From NCBI RefSeq assembly GCF_900177765.1, contig NZ_FXWI01000001.1, positions 248,001 through 312,000 on the forward strand: a stretch of DNA of 64,000 nt. The letters are read 5' to 3'. Shown in pieces: positions 8,462-16,523 of this stretch. This stretch comes from Agreia sp. VKM Ac-1783 (GTDB taxonomy: Bacteria; Actinomycetota; Actinomycetes; Actinomycetales; Microbacteriaceae). The translations under genes and the position numbers were made by a program. How positions within the stretch are numbered: the first letter of the stretch is position 1; the number at the start of each line of letters is the position of its first letter. The notes below the pieces were generated by a model. That model did not search any database, was not told the DNA's origin, and worked only from the letters and a program-made list of their open reading frames with translations.

Positions 8462-8520
8462 CGCGGGTGTTCCCGCCGAGCGCCGTGGCCCAGTCGCCGC
8501 GCTCGGCGGGAACACCCGCG
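8462..8520. terminator. Palindrome R2 copy 2, likely terminator
   Basis: Perfect 22-bp inverted repeat: arm 8462-8483 (begins CGCGGGTGTTCCCGCC) and reverse complement at 8499-8520, with a 15-bp loop. It follows the quinone reductase stop by 12 bp and shares its 16-bp arm core with the palindrome at 1553-1619. There is no T-run after it. Confidence 0.65.
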
Positions 8521-8638
8521 CCAGGGGTGCAGGAGTCAAGGAGGGCAACCCCCAGCTTGTGAGGAACTAAACTCTCCTGTGGACGATCGCTCAGTTTGCG
8601 AGCCGCACCCCACGAACACAACTCGATAGGAATCTCCG

Positions 8639-9661
8639 TTGGACGGAAACGCTACGACGACTCACCGCAATGTCGCACTTCTGTCGGTCGCAACCACCAT
8701 GGCGACCCGAATCACGACATCAGCCGAGATCGATCGTCGCCTCGCTCCCGCGCTCAAGCGCCTGAAGCTTCCGACCGGACTCCTGCAGCGCGTCGCGGGC
8801 GTGCACGAGCGCCGCAACTGGGGCGAGGGCCAGACCTTCGACGACGCCGCCATCGAGGCAGGCAAGAAGGCGCTCGCCGAGGCGGGAATTCGCCCCGACC
8901 AGGTGGGCCTGCTCATCAACACCTCCGTGACCCGCAAGCACCTCGAGCCCTCCGTCGCCGTGCGCATCCACCACGGTCTGGGGCTGCCCAGCTCGGCCAC
9001 GAACTTCGACATCGCCAACGCCTGCCTCGGCTTCGTGAACGGCATGGCGCTCGCGGGCCAGCTCATCGACGCAGGCCAGATCGACTACGCCGTGATCATC
9101 GACGGCGAAGACGCCGACGAGATCCAGGTCAACACCATCGAGCGCCTGGGCCGCGAGGGCATCAAGCGCAAAGACTTCATGAGCGAGTTCGCGAGCCTGA
9201 CGCTCGGCTCGGGCGCCGCGGCCGCCGTCATCGGTCGGGCCGATCTGCACCCCGAGGGCCATCGCATGCTCGGCGGCATCACCCGCGCCGCGACCCAGTT
9301 CAACGACCTCTGCGTGGGCAGTGTCGACGGCATGTTCACCGACGCGAAGGCCCTGCTGAAGGGCGGCATGGAACTCGTGGTCAGCGCCTGGAAGGACGCC
9401 AAGCGTCAGTGGAGCTGGTCGAACATGGACCGCTACATCATGCATCAGGTCTCGTCGGTGCACACCAACGCCATCGTCAAGGCGGCGAACCTCGACGCCA
9501 CCCGCGTGCCCGTCACGTTCCCCCTGCTCGGCAACGTCGGCCCCGCGTCGATTCCGATCACGCTCGCCCAGGAGTCCTCGAAGCTCGCTCGCGGCAACCG
9601 CGTTCTGCTCATGGGCGTCGGCTCGGGCCTCAACACCTCCATGATGGAGATCGCCTGGTGA
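8639..9661 (+). CDS. oleA: OleA, acyl-CoA head-to-head condensing enzyme of olefin biosynthesis
   Basis: Thiolase-superfamily (KAS III-like) enzyme that condenses two long-chain acyl-CoAs to a 2-alkyl-3-ketoacid, the first step of long-chain olefin synthesis. In 340 aa the active site is complete: Cys129 (FDIANACLGFVNGM), His269 (MHQVSSVHTN), Asn299 (LLGNVGPAS), and Glu103 in RKHLEPSVA, the residue that in OleA is supplied across the dimer. It starts at TTG 8639 with AGGAA upstream, because the MDGNATTTHRNVALLSVATT segment belongs to the fold; the internal ATG 8699 would remove it. It is the first gene of oleA-oleBC-oleD and overlaps oleBC by 4 bp (GTGA). Confidence 0.93.
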   Translation: MDGNATTTHRNVALLSVATTMATRITTSAEIDRRLAPALKRLKLPTGLLQRVAGVHERRNWGEGQTFDDAAIEAGKKALAEAGIRPDQVGLLINTSVTRKHLEPSVAVRIHHGLGLPSSATNFDIANACLGFVNGMALAGQLIDAGQIDYAVIIDGEDADEIQVNTIERLGREGIKRKDFMSEFASLTLGSGAAAAVIGRADLHPEGHRMLGGITRAATQFNDLCVGSVDGMFTDAKALLKGGMELVVSAWKDAKRQWSWSNMDRYIMHQVSSVHTNAIVKAANLDATRVPVTFPLLGNVGPASIPITLAQESSKLARGNRVLLMGVGSGLNTSMMEIAW

Positions 9662-12444
9662 GTCACGGCTCCTCCCGCCTGCCCCGGTCGGCGGGTCGCA
9701 CCGCACCCGCATCGCTTCCCCCGGCAGGGCTGCCGGGCATGGATGCGCGATTCTCGCGTCTCGTCGAGGTCGCCGACGGCGACTCCGGTCGCCCGGTCAC
9801 CTGGCACCTGCTCGACAACGGGGCCGTGCTCGACGAACTCGGCGTCACGCCCGTGGGAACGATGCTGTGCGTTCACGGCAATCCGACCTGGTCGTACCTC
9901 TGGCGCGAACTCGTCGGCGCCGCGACGGATGCCGCCACGACTGCGGCTGAGACCGGCTCGGGCGACGTGTGGCGGGTCATCGCCGTCGATCAGCTTGAGA
10001 TGGGCTTCTCCGAGCGCACCGGCATCGAGCGGGGGCTTGAGCGTCGAGTCTCCGACCTCTCTGCCCTCACTGCGACACTCGAGCTCTCCGGTCCGGTCGT
10101 CACCGTCGGCCATGACTGGGGCGGAGTGGTCTCGATGGGCTGGGCGGTCGATCACCCCGACGAGCTCGCCGGCGTCGTGCTGCTCAACACCGCGATCCAC
10201 CAGCCCGAGGACCGCGCTATTCCGTGGCCTCTGCGTCTGACGCTGCAGCGCGGCATGCTGGGGCGCGCGACCGTGGCCACGCCCGCATTCCTCGAGACGA
10301 CGCTGGCGCTCGCGCATCCGTCGCTCGAGTCAGACGTCAAGAACGGCTACCGCGCGCCTTATCGATCGGCAGACCGACGCGGCGGCATCGGCGCATTCGT
10401 GGCCGACATTCCCGTCGACGAACGGCACCGGTCGTGGAACGAGCTCGAGCGCATCGCCGCCGGGGTGCGCGAGCTCGGCGTTCCCTCGCTCATGCTGTGG
10501 GGCCCGCGAGACCCGATCTTCTCCGACACCTATCTCGACGATCTCGCCGAGCGGATGCCGCAGGCCGACATCCACAGGTTCGAGGGCGCCGGGCACATGA
10601 TCGCCGAAGACGTGGACTACGCGCCCGTGGTGCTTGACTGGCTGGGTGGTCTCGACCCTTCGACAGGCTCAGGAGAACTACTAGCCGCGGGCGGCCTACT
10701 CGACCAGCGCAGAAGTCCGGATGGCGCCGGCGGTGGTTTCGATACGGCCGCGGGCGGCCTACTCGACCAGCGCAAGGGTCCCCTCTGGAGCGTGCTCGAC
10801 GAGCTGCGCGACAGCACCGACCTCGCCCTGGTCGACATGAAGCCGAGGCGAGATGTCTCGTGGAAGCTCCTCTCCACCGGGGTGCGCCAGCTCGCAGCAG
10901 GTCTTCTTCGTGCGGGCGTGCAGCCCGGTGACCGCGTCTCCCTCCTCATCCCGCCGAGCGCAGACCTCACCGCGGTGCTCTATGCCTGCCTGCGCATCGG
11001 AGCCGTCGTCGTCGTCGCCGATGCCGGCCTCGGCGTGCCCGGACTGACCCGCGCCGTTCGCGGAGCGCGCCCCGACCACGTGATCGGCGCGCTTCCGGGC
11101 CTCTCTGTCGCCCGCGCGTTCTCGTGGCCCGGGCAGAAGATCTCGGTCGCCACTCTTCCCCGTGCCACAGCACTCGCGCTCGGCGTGCGGCACTCCCTGC
11201 CCGAACTCGCGCGGCTGGGCGCCGACGAATCGCTGCCCGAGCCGCCCTCGGCATCCGCTGTCGCCGCGGTTCTCTTCACTTCGGGATCGACCGGACCCGC
11301 CAAGGGCGTCGTCTACACGCACGCCCAGCTCGAGGCGGTTCGCGATGCACTGGCATCGAAGTACGACATCGGCGTCGGCACGGGCCTCGTCGCCGGATTC
11401 GCCCCCTTCGCGCTGCTCGGACCCGCACTCGGCGCGCGCTCGGTGACGCCCGACATGAACGTCACCTCGCCGCGCACCCTCACCGCGAAGGCCACGGCCG
11501 AGGCCGCGGCGGCGGTGGATGCGACGGTCGTCTTCCTCTCGCCGGCCGCGCTCGCGAACGTGGTCGCCACCTCCGATGCCCTCGGCGCCGCCGACACCGC
11601 GGCGCTCGCGGTCGTGAAGACCTTCCTCTCGGCCGGCGCCCCCGTGCCCGAGGCCCTTCTCGCCGCTGCCGGTCGGCTCATGCCGAACGCCACCCCGCAC
11701 ACCCCCTACGGCATGACCGAGGGTCTGCTCATGACCGACATCACGCTCGAGGGCATTCGCGCCGCCGCAGACGATGCCGCCGCGCTGCCCGAGGGAGAGC
11801 ACGCCGGCGGCGTCTGCGTCGGAGCACCCGCCGGGTCGGTGCGCGTGCGCATCGCGGGCCTCGACGAGCACGGCATGCCGGCCGCCGAGCCGAGCGAACA
11901 GTCGGGAGTGACAGGCGAGATCGTTCTCTCTGCACCTCACCTGAAGCAGTCCTACGACCGGCTCTGGGCCACGAACCGCATCGCCGATGCCGACTCGGTC
12001 TCGGCCGAGTCCGTCGACGCTCCCGCCGAGCGATGGCACCGCACCGGAGACGTCGGCCATCTCGACGCTCAGGGTCGCCTCTGGGTCGAAGGTCGACTTC
12101 CGCACGTCATCGTCACGGCCGGGGGAGTCGTCACCCCCGTCGGGCCCGAGCAGAAGATCGAGTCGGTGCTCGGCGTCGGCAGAGTCGCGCTCGCGGGCAT
12201 CGGACCTCGCGGAACGCAGCAGCTCGTCGTCGTGCTCGAGACCGATCCTCCGGCCCGCCGACCCGCACTCGCCGACCCCGAGCTGGGCGCCGCCGTGCGT
12301 CACGCCGCGGGGCTCGACATCGCGGCTGTGCTGGTGGTGCCCGTGCTGCCCACCGACATCCGGCACAACTCGAAGATCGACCGCACTGCTCTCTCGCGCT
12401 GGGCCGAGGGTGTGCTCTCCGGTGAGAAGTTGACCGCGCCGTGA
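9658..12444 (+). CDS. oleBC: OleBC fusion: beta-lactone decarboxylase plus beta-lactone synthetase
   Basis: 928-aa bifunctional olefin enzyme. Residues ~20-328 are OleB, an alpha/beta-hydrolase of the haloalkane-dehalogenase type with HGNPTWSYLWRELV, nucleophile Asp153 in GHDWGG and His313 in GAGHMIAED. It decarboxylates the beta-lactone to the cis-olefin. Residues ~374-928 are OleC, an acyl-AMP-synthetase-fold enzyme with P-loop VLFTSGSTGPAKG (~537), TPYGMTEG and RTGDVGHLD; it forms the beta-lactone from the beta-hydroxy acid. OleB-OleC fusions are known in Actinobacteria. The linker, residues ~331-372, is encoded by repeat DNA: one CTTCGACAGGCTCAG element and two R1 units, giving FDTAAGGLLDQR. 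GTG 9658 overlaps the oleA stop; the frame is open upstream but is coding for oleA there. Confidence 0.93.
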   Translation: MSHGSSRLPRSAGRTAPASLPPAGLPGMDARFSRLVEVADGDSGRPVTWHLLDNGAVLDELGVTPVGTMLCVHGNPTWSYLWRELVGAATDAATTAAETGSGDVWRVIAVDQLEMGFSERTGIERGLERRVSDLSALTATLELSGPVVTVGHDWGGVVSMGWAVDHPDELAGVVLLNTAIHQPEDRAIPWPLRLTLQRGMLGRATVATPAFLETTLALAHPSLESDVKNGYRAPYRSADRRGGIGAFVADIPVDERHRSWNELERIAAGVRELGVPSLMLWGPRDPIFSDTYLDDLAERMPQADIHRFEGAGHMIAEDVDYAPVVLDWLGGLDPSTGSGELLAAGGLLDQRRSPDGAGGGFDTAAGGLLDQRKGPLWSVLDELRDSTDLALVDMKPRRDVSWKLLSTGVRQLAAGLLRAGVQPGDRVSLLIPPSADLTAVLYACLRIGAVVVVADAGLGVPGLTRAVRGARPDHVIGALPGLSVARAFSWPGQKISVATLPRATALALGVRHSLPELARLGADESLPEPPSASAVAAVLFTSGSTGPAKGVVYTHAQLEAVRDALASKYDIGVGTGLVAGFAPFALLGPALGARSVTPDMNVTSPRTLTAKATAEAAAAVDATVVFLSPAALANVVATSDALGAADTAALAVVKTFLSAGAPVPEALLAAAGRLMPNATPHTPYGMTEGLLMTDITLEGIRAAADDAAALPEGEHAGGVCVGAPAGSVRVRIAGLDEHGMPAAEPSEQSGVTGEIVLSAPHLKQSYDRLWATNRIADADSVSAESVDAPAERWHRTGDVGHLDAQGRLWVEGRLPHVIVTAGGVVTPVGPEQKIESVLGVGRVALAGIGPRGTQQLVVVLETDPPARRPALADPELGAAVRHAAGLDIAAVLVVPVLPTDIRHNSKIDRTALSRWAEGVLSGEKLTAP
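10648..10775 (+). repeat. Repeat DNA inside oleBC encoding the OleB-OleC linker
   Basis: In order: CTTCGACAGGCTCAG (about 10658-10672), an R1 unit ending CTACTCGACCAGCGCA (about 10681-10712), and a second R1 unit beginning TTTCGATACGGCCG (about 10737-10775). Positions 10739-10774 are identical over 36 nt to 25206-25241 inside the acetyltransferase-permease gene. The reading frame is open throughout and yields a Gly/Ala/Ser-rich, probably flexible linker. Confidence 0.85.
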
Positions 12445-13418
12445 GGGTGCTCGTCACGGGGGCCAGCGGCTTTCTCGGAGGAGCCGTCGCCCGCGAGATC
12501 GCGGGGGCCGGGCACCAGGTGCGCACGTTCCAGCGGCGGCCATCCGGCGTCGTGGGAGTGGACGACTCTCTCGGCTCGCTGACGAATCGCGCCGACGTTT
12601 CGCGCGCCGTCGAGGGCATGGATGCCGTGGTGCACCTGGCCGCCAAGGTCTCGTTGGCGGGCGAACCGGCCGACTTCGAGGCCGTGAACGTCGAGGGAAC
12701 CCGCACTCTTCTCGGCGCGATGCGCGACGCCGGAGTCGGCCGCCTCGTGTTCGTGTCGTCGCCGTCGGTGGCGCACGCGGGGGCATCCATCGCCGGCGAC
12801 GACGCTCGACCGGCCGACCCGCAGCACGCGCGCGGCGAATACGCCCGCACAAAGGCACTCGCGGAGTTGCTGGCGCTCGGCGCCGACTCCGAGCCTCTGC
12901 GCGTCGTCGCGGTGCGCCCACACCTCGTGTGGGGTCCGGGAGACACGCAACTCGTCGAGCGCATCGTGGAGCGCGCTCGCGCCGGCAGGCTTCCGCTGCT
13001 CGACAGCGGCGCCGCCCTGATCGACTCGACCTACATCGACAACGCGGCCTCCGCGATCGCGGCCGCCCTCGAGCGGGTCGACGCGGTGCATGGCAACGCC
13101 TATGTGATCACCAACGGAGAGCCGCGTCCCGTCGCCGATTTGCTGGGTGGCATCTGCGCCGCGGCAGGCGTCGCTGCGCCCGCGTGGAGCATTCCCGCCG
13201 GGGTCGCACGGGCGGCAGGCTCGGTGATCGAGGCCGTGTGGCGCGTCAAGCCGGGGGCGGACGAGCCGCCGATGACGCGCTTTCTGGCGGAGCAGCTGTC
13301 GACCGCGCACTGGTTCGATCAGCGCCGCATGCGCGCCGAGCTGCAGTGGCAGCCCGCGGTGAGTCTCGACGAGGGGCTGCGACGGCTGGCCGCGCACTAC
13401 GGAACGCCGTCGCGCTGA
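12441..13418 (+). CDS. oleD: OleD, NADPH-dependent 2-alkyl-3-ketoacid reductase
   Basis: 325-aa extended short-chain dehydrogenase that reduces the OleA product to the 2-alkyl-3-hydroxyacid used by OleC. The cofactor motif is TGASGFLGG (residues 6-14). Tyr134 and Lys138 in YARTKALAE are the catalytic pair, with Ser residues in VFVSSPSVAHAG. VRPHLVWGPGD and LIDSTYIDNAASAI are typical of the 3-beta-HSD/OleD subgroup. GTG 12441 overlaps the oleBC stop by 4 bp, so the three ole genes are translationally coupled. R1 repeat sequence begins at the stop codon. Confidence 0.92.
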   Translation: MRVLVTGASGFLGGAVAREIAGAGHQVRTFQRRPSGVVGVDDSLGSLTNRADVSRAVEGMDAVVHLAAKVSLAGEPADFEAVNVEGTRTLLGAMRDAGVGRLVFVSSPSVAHAGASIAGDDARPADPQHARGEYARTKALAELLALGADSEPLRVVAVRPHLVWGPGDTQLVERIVERARAGRLPLLDSGAALIDSTYIDNAASAIAAALERVDAVHGNAYVITNGEPRPVADLLGGICAAAGVAAPAWSIPAGVARAAGSVIEAVWRVKPGADEPPMTRFLAEQLSTAHWFDQRRMRAELQWQPAVSLDEGLRRLAAHYGTPSR

Positions 13419-13535
13419 TCGAGTAGTCGCGCACGGTCGCGCTGATCGAGTAGTCGCGCGAGGAACGAGCCGACGTATCGAGATCTCCTCCCGCTGGTCT
13501 CGATACGGTCGCTGAGCGACCTACTCGACTAACGC
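13411..13535. repeat. R1 repeat cluster after oleD
   Basis: CGCTGATCGAGTAGTCGCGC occurs twice (13413 and 13440). It is followed by GCGAGGAACGAGCCGACG, TATCGAGATC, then GGTCTCGATACGGTCG and GACCTACTCGACTAACGC. The two orientations together form a long imperfect palindrome. The oleD TGA stop lies inside the first block. Confidence 0.75.
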
Positions 13536-13577
13536 GGGCCGGACGAGCTCGACGGGCGGGGCCGGTAATCTCGAGGG

Positions 13578-14234
13578 ATGCGCTTACTGCTGATCCGCCA
13601 TGGCCAGACTCCGTCGAATGTCATCGGGGCCCTCGACACCGCGATTCCCGGACCGGGCCTCACCGACCTCGGTCTCGAGCAGGCCGACGCGGTTCCCGAG
13701 GCACTCGTCGCCGAGCCGATCGGGGCGGTCTTCGCGTCGACGCAGCTGCGCGCGCAGCTCACTGCGGCCCCGCTCGCCGAGGCCCGCGGTCTGACAGTGG
13801 CGATCCGGTCGGGCCTTCGCGAGGTGGATGCCGGAGACCTCGAGATGCGCAACGACGACGAGGCCGTGCGCGTCTACATGGAGACCGTCATCGCGTGGGC
13901 CGACGGCGATGTCGACCGCCGGATGCCCGGGGCCGAGTCGGGCGCCGAGGTCTACGCCCGCTACGACGAGGTCATCGCAGAGGCCGCCGCCACAGGCTTC
14001 CCCGTCGTGGCGATCGTGTCCCACGGAGCCATCATCCGGTCCTGGGTCGGAGCCCGCGCCGAGAACGTGAGCGCCGACTTCTCGGCCGAGCACTCGCTGA
14101 GCAACACCGGAGTCGTGGTGCTCGAGGGCACTCCCGAAGCTGGCTGGCGCGCGCTCACCTGGATGGGCCAGGCCATCGGAGGCCCGGCGCTCGACGATGC
14201 CGCCCACGCCGGTCCGGCATCCGAAACCCGCTGA
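13578..14234 (+). CDS. Histidine-phosphatase (phosphoglycerate-mutase-like) family protein
   Basis: 218-aa cytoplasmic phosphatase of the histidine phosphatase superfamily. LLIRHGQTPSN at 4-14 holds the phospho-acceptor His8. FASTQLRAQLTAAPLAEA carries the second arginine, REVDAGDLE the acidic region, and VAIVSHGAIIRSW the second histidine. All catalytic positions appear intact. The substrate is not predictable; the family covers phosphoglycerate mutase, cobalamin-pathway phosphatases and others. It lies 51 bp before the serine hydrolase gene and may be co-transcribed. Confidence 0.9.
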   Translation: MRLLLIRHGQTPSNVIGALDTAIPGPGLTDLGLEQADAVPEALVAEPIGAVFASTQLRAQLTAAPLAEARGLTVAIRSGLREVDAGDLEMRNDDEAVRVYMETVIAWADGDVDRRMPGAESGAEVYARYDEVIAEAAATGFPVVAIVSHGAIIRSWVGARAENVSADFSAEHSLSNTGVVVLEGTPEAGWRALTWMGQAIGGPALDDAAHAGPASETR

Positions 14235-14285
14235 CCCCTCACGACCTGCTCGGCCCCTTACTCGTCTGACCCGAACGGAGCACCC

Positions 14286-15809
14286 GTGGCCCCCGCAACC
14301 GAACTCTCCCCCGACGTCATCGCGCGCCTCAGCAGCTGGTTCGACGGCACAGAGTTGGTGAGCCCCTCGCTCAGCTACGCCGTGTTCGACCGCAACGGTG
14401 TGTTGTTCCACCACGGCGTCGGCGAGTTCCAGCTCGACGGCCGCGCTCCGGGCGAGAAGACGATCTACCGCATCGCCTCGATGTCGAAGAGCTTCTGCAT
14501 CGCCGCCGTTCTCGTGCTGCGCGATCGAGGCCTGCTGTCACTCGACGACCGCGTCTCCGAGCTCGTGCCGCAATTCCTCGATCCGGTAGACGACACCGGC
14601 GTGGCCCAGCCGGTGACGTTGCGGATGCTCATGAGCAACTCCTCGGGGCTGCCGGAGGACAACGGCTGGGCCGATCACGAGCTCGCCCTCTCGCGCGAGG
14701 ACTTCTTGGCCGTCGTCGACGCGGGGCTTGGCTTTGCGGGCCTGCCGGGCGTGGGCTTCCAGTACTCCAACGTGGGCTTCTGGCTGCTCGGTGTGATCGT
14801 CGAAGACCTCGCGGGCCAGGGCTTCGAGCAGTTCGCCCGCGAGACGTTCCTCGAGCCGCTCGGGCTGACCAGCACGGGATACAAGCCCGCCGACTTCGCG
14901 GACGACGGCGAGCCCGGCGACGGAATCGCGCACGGCTACACGAGCTATGACAAGGGCGCGAGCTGGGTCTCTCGTCCCGTCGTCGGTGGAGGCATCGGGG
15001 CGTGTGCCGCGAGCATGTTCAGCACCCCGCCCGACATCGCCCGGTGGAGCGGCTGGCTCTCGAGCGCCTTCGACCCTGCCAATACCGACGACGCCATTCT
15101 CAGCAGGGCGTCGCGGCGCGAGATGCAGCGCATCCACACCGTCGCACCGGGTGCGGCCGACCGCACAGCGTCACCCACCCTCGAGGCACAGGGCTACGGG
15201 CTCGGCCTGTACGTCGAGCACGACGTGCGCTTCGGCCGCTTCGCTCAGCACTCGGGCGGCTTGCCCGGCTGGTCGTCGAACATGCGCTGGCACCTCGAGT
15301 CGGGCCTGGGTGCCGTGGTCTTCGGCAACACGAACGGACTCAAGCTGTCGGTCGCTGCCGCAGACATGCTGCGGCTCGTCCTCGACTCCGTCGACGAGCC
15401 TGCGCGACGCATCGAGCTGTGGCCGGCGACCGTGGAGGCGGCCCGCGCCGTCGATGCCGTCGTTCGCGGTTCCGGGCGCATCCTCGACGCGGCCGATGCG
15501 TCGACCGTGTTCAGCTCGAATCTGCTCGGCGATGTGCCGGCCGAGGTGCGCGACGCGCGCATCGCTGCGGCCGTCGCCGAGGTCGGCGGGGTCGTGGATG
15601 CCGCGGCCACGCCGCCGCTCGACGAACGGCTCACCTGGTCGGTCGCCCCCGCCCACGTCGCCTGGACGATTCCCGGTCGCACGGGCGAGCTGGAGTGCCG
15701 CATCGAGCTGACGCCGACCACCCCCGCGATGCTGCAGCGCTTCGACGTGGCGGTGCGCACGACGACGACGCTCTCGCCGGTGCTGCGCCACTACCGCCCC
15801 GTGGCCTGA
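14286..15809 (+). CDS. Class C beta-lactamase-like serine hydrolase (penicillin-binding-protein fold)
   Basis: 507-aa serine hydrolase. The SxxK motif is Ser65-Met-Ser-Lys68 in IASMSKSF. FQYSNVGFWLLG supplies the Tyr-x-Asn motif and AQHSGGLPGW the third (HxG-like) motif. The ~370-residue catalytic domain is followed by an extra C-terminal domain of ~130 residues rich in beta strands, as in D-aminopeptidase/esterase-type members. No signal peptide is visible, so a cytoplasmic peptidase or esterase is more likely than a true beta-lactamase. GTG 14286 has CGGAG upstream. R1 repeat sequence starts right after the TGA stop. Confidence 0.85.
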   Translation: MAPATELSPDVIARLSSWFDGTELVSPSLSYAVFDRNGVLFHHGVGEFQLDGRAPGEKTIYRIASMSKSFCIAAVLVLRDRGLLSLDDRVSELVPQFLDPVDDTGVAQPVTLRMLMSNSSGLPEDNGWADHELALSREDFLAVVDAGLGFAGLPGVGFQYSNVGFWLLGVIVEDLAGQGFEQFARETFLEPLGLTSTGYKPADFADDGEPGDGIAHGYTSYDKGASWVSRPVVGGGIGACAASMFSTPPDIARWSGWLSSAFDPANTDDAILSRASRREMQRIHTVAPGAADRTASPTLEAQGYGLGLYVEHDVRFGRFAQHSGGLPGWSSNMRWHLESGLGAVVFGNTNGLKLSVAAADMLRLVLDSVDEPARRIELWPATVEAARAVDAVVRGSGRILDAADASTVFSSNLLGDVPAEVRDARIAAAVAEVGGVVDAAATPPLDERLTWSVAPAHVAWTIPGRTGELECRIELTPTTPAMLQRFDVAVRTTTTLSPVLRHYRPVA

Positions 15810-15908
15810 TCTCGATACGCCGCGCTCGTTCCTCGCGCGGCTACTCGATCAGCGCCGCTGCGCGGGTCGAGTAGCAGAGGCCGCCCGCGGCCGAAGCGTA
15901 TCGAGACC
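15808..15908. repeat. R1 repeat cluster after the serine hydrolase
   Basis: Two R1 units facing opposite ways: ATCTCGATACGCCGCGC with CTCGCGCGGCTACTCGATCA, then GGGTCGAGTAGCAGAGGC, CGCCCGCGGCCGAAGCGTA and TCGAGACCAT. The left end overlaps the hydrolase stop codon. Confidence 0.75.
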
Positions 15909-15969
15909 ATTGTGCGGTGCAGGCTGAACGGCGACGTCCGGCCGATCGTCGACTTGTAGGCTCCTTGGC

Positions 15970-16515
15970 ATGGTGGGTATGCGTGAGTCAGCAGTCAACG
16001 AAACGTCGAACCAGCCCGGAGCCCGGCCCTCGCGTGGGTTAGTCGTCGTGGGTCTGATTCTCGGCGCGCTGGGAGTGGCCGCGCTGCTCTGCGGAGCGTT
16101 CATCGCATTCGGCGCCGGATTCCGCCTGGCACCGTCCGTGCCGTTCGGCGAGGTGATGACGGTGGAGGTGTCACGCGGAGACCACGCCGTGTACGTCACG
16201 CCCAACGACCGGTGGAGCGACATCTCGTGCACCGGCGATCTCGACGGTGAGGAGATTGCGCTCAGGCCCGATATGACGCAGCAGGGGGTGCTCCTTCCGG
16301 AGCAGTGGAACGCTCAGGGGAGTTTCGCCGCGGACACATCCGGCGTGCTCCGGATCTCCTGCGACGGCCCTGTCCCGGACGGACTCTTCACGGTAGGACC
16401 GGTCGTGTCCATCTTCGCCCTCGTCGGCGCTCTGGCAGCGGGTGCGCTGGCACTCCTCCTCTTGGTCGGCGCTCTGGTGCTGCTGGTTCTCGCACGCCGG
16501 AGAGCCCGCGCCTAG
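15970..16515 (+). CDS. Membrane protein of unknown function, two TM segments
   Basis: 181 aa, not recognised. A hydrophobic helix at about 18-43 (GLVVVGLILGALGVAALLCGAFIAFG) is followed by an extracytoplasmic region of about 90 residues containing two cysteines (ISCTGD and RISCDG) that could form a disulfide. A second long hydrophobic stretch at about 137-172 ends in the positive stop RRRARA. This suggests an externally exposed small domain held by two helices. The gene ends 8 bp before the convergent M1 peptidase. ATG 15970 or 15979 could be the start; the ribosome binding site is weak. Confidence 0.65.
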   Translation: MVGMRESAVNETSNQPGARPSRGLVVVGLILGALGVAALLCGAFIAFGAGFRLAPSVPFGEVMTVEVSRGDHAVYVTPNDRWSDISCTGDLDGEEIALRPDMTQQGVLLPEQWNAQGSFAADTSGVLRISCDGPVPDGLFTVGPVVSIFALVGALAAGALALLLLVGALVLLVLARRRARA

Positions 16516-16523
16516 ACTGCCGC

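Noticed and set aside
14286-15809. Calling the serine hydrolase a beta-lactamase resistance gene
   Set aside because: It lacks a signal peptide and has a C-terminal domain typical of peptidase/esterase members; an antibiotic target is not supported.
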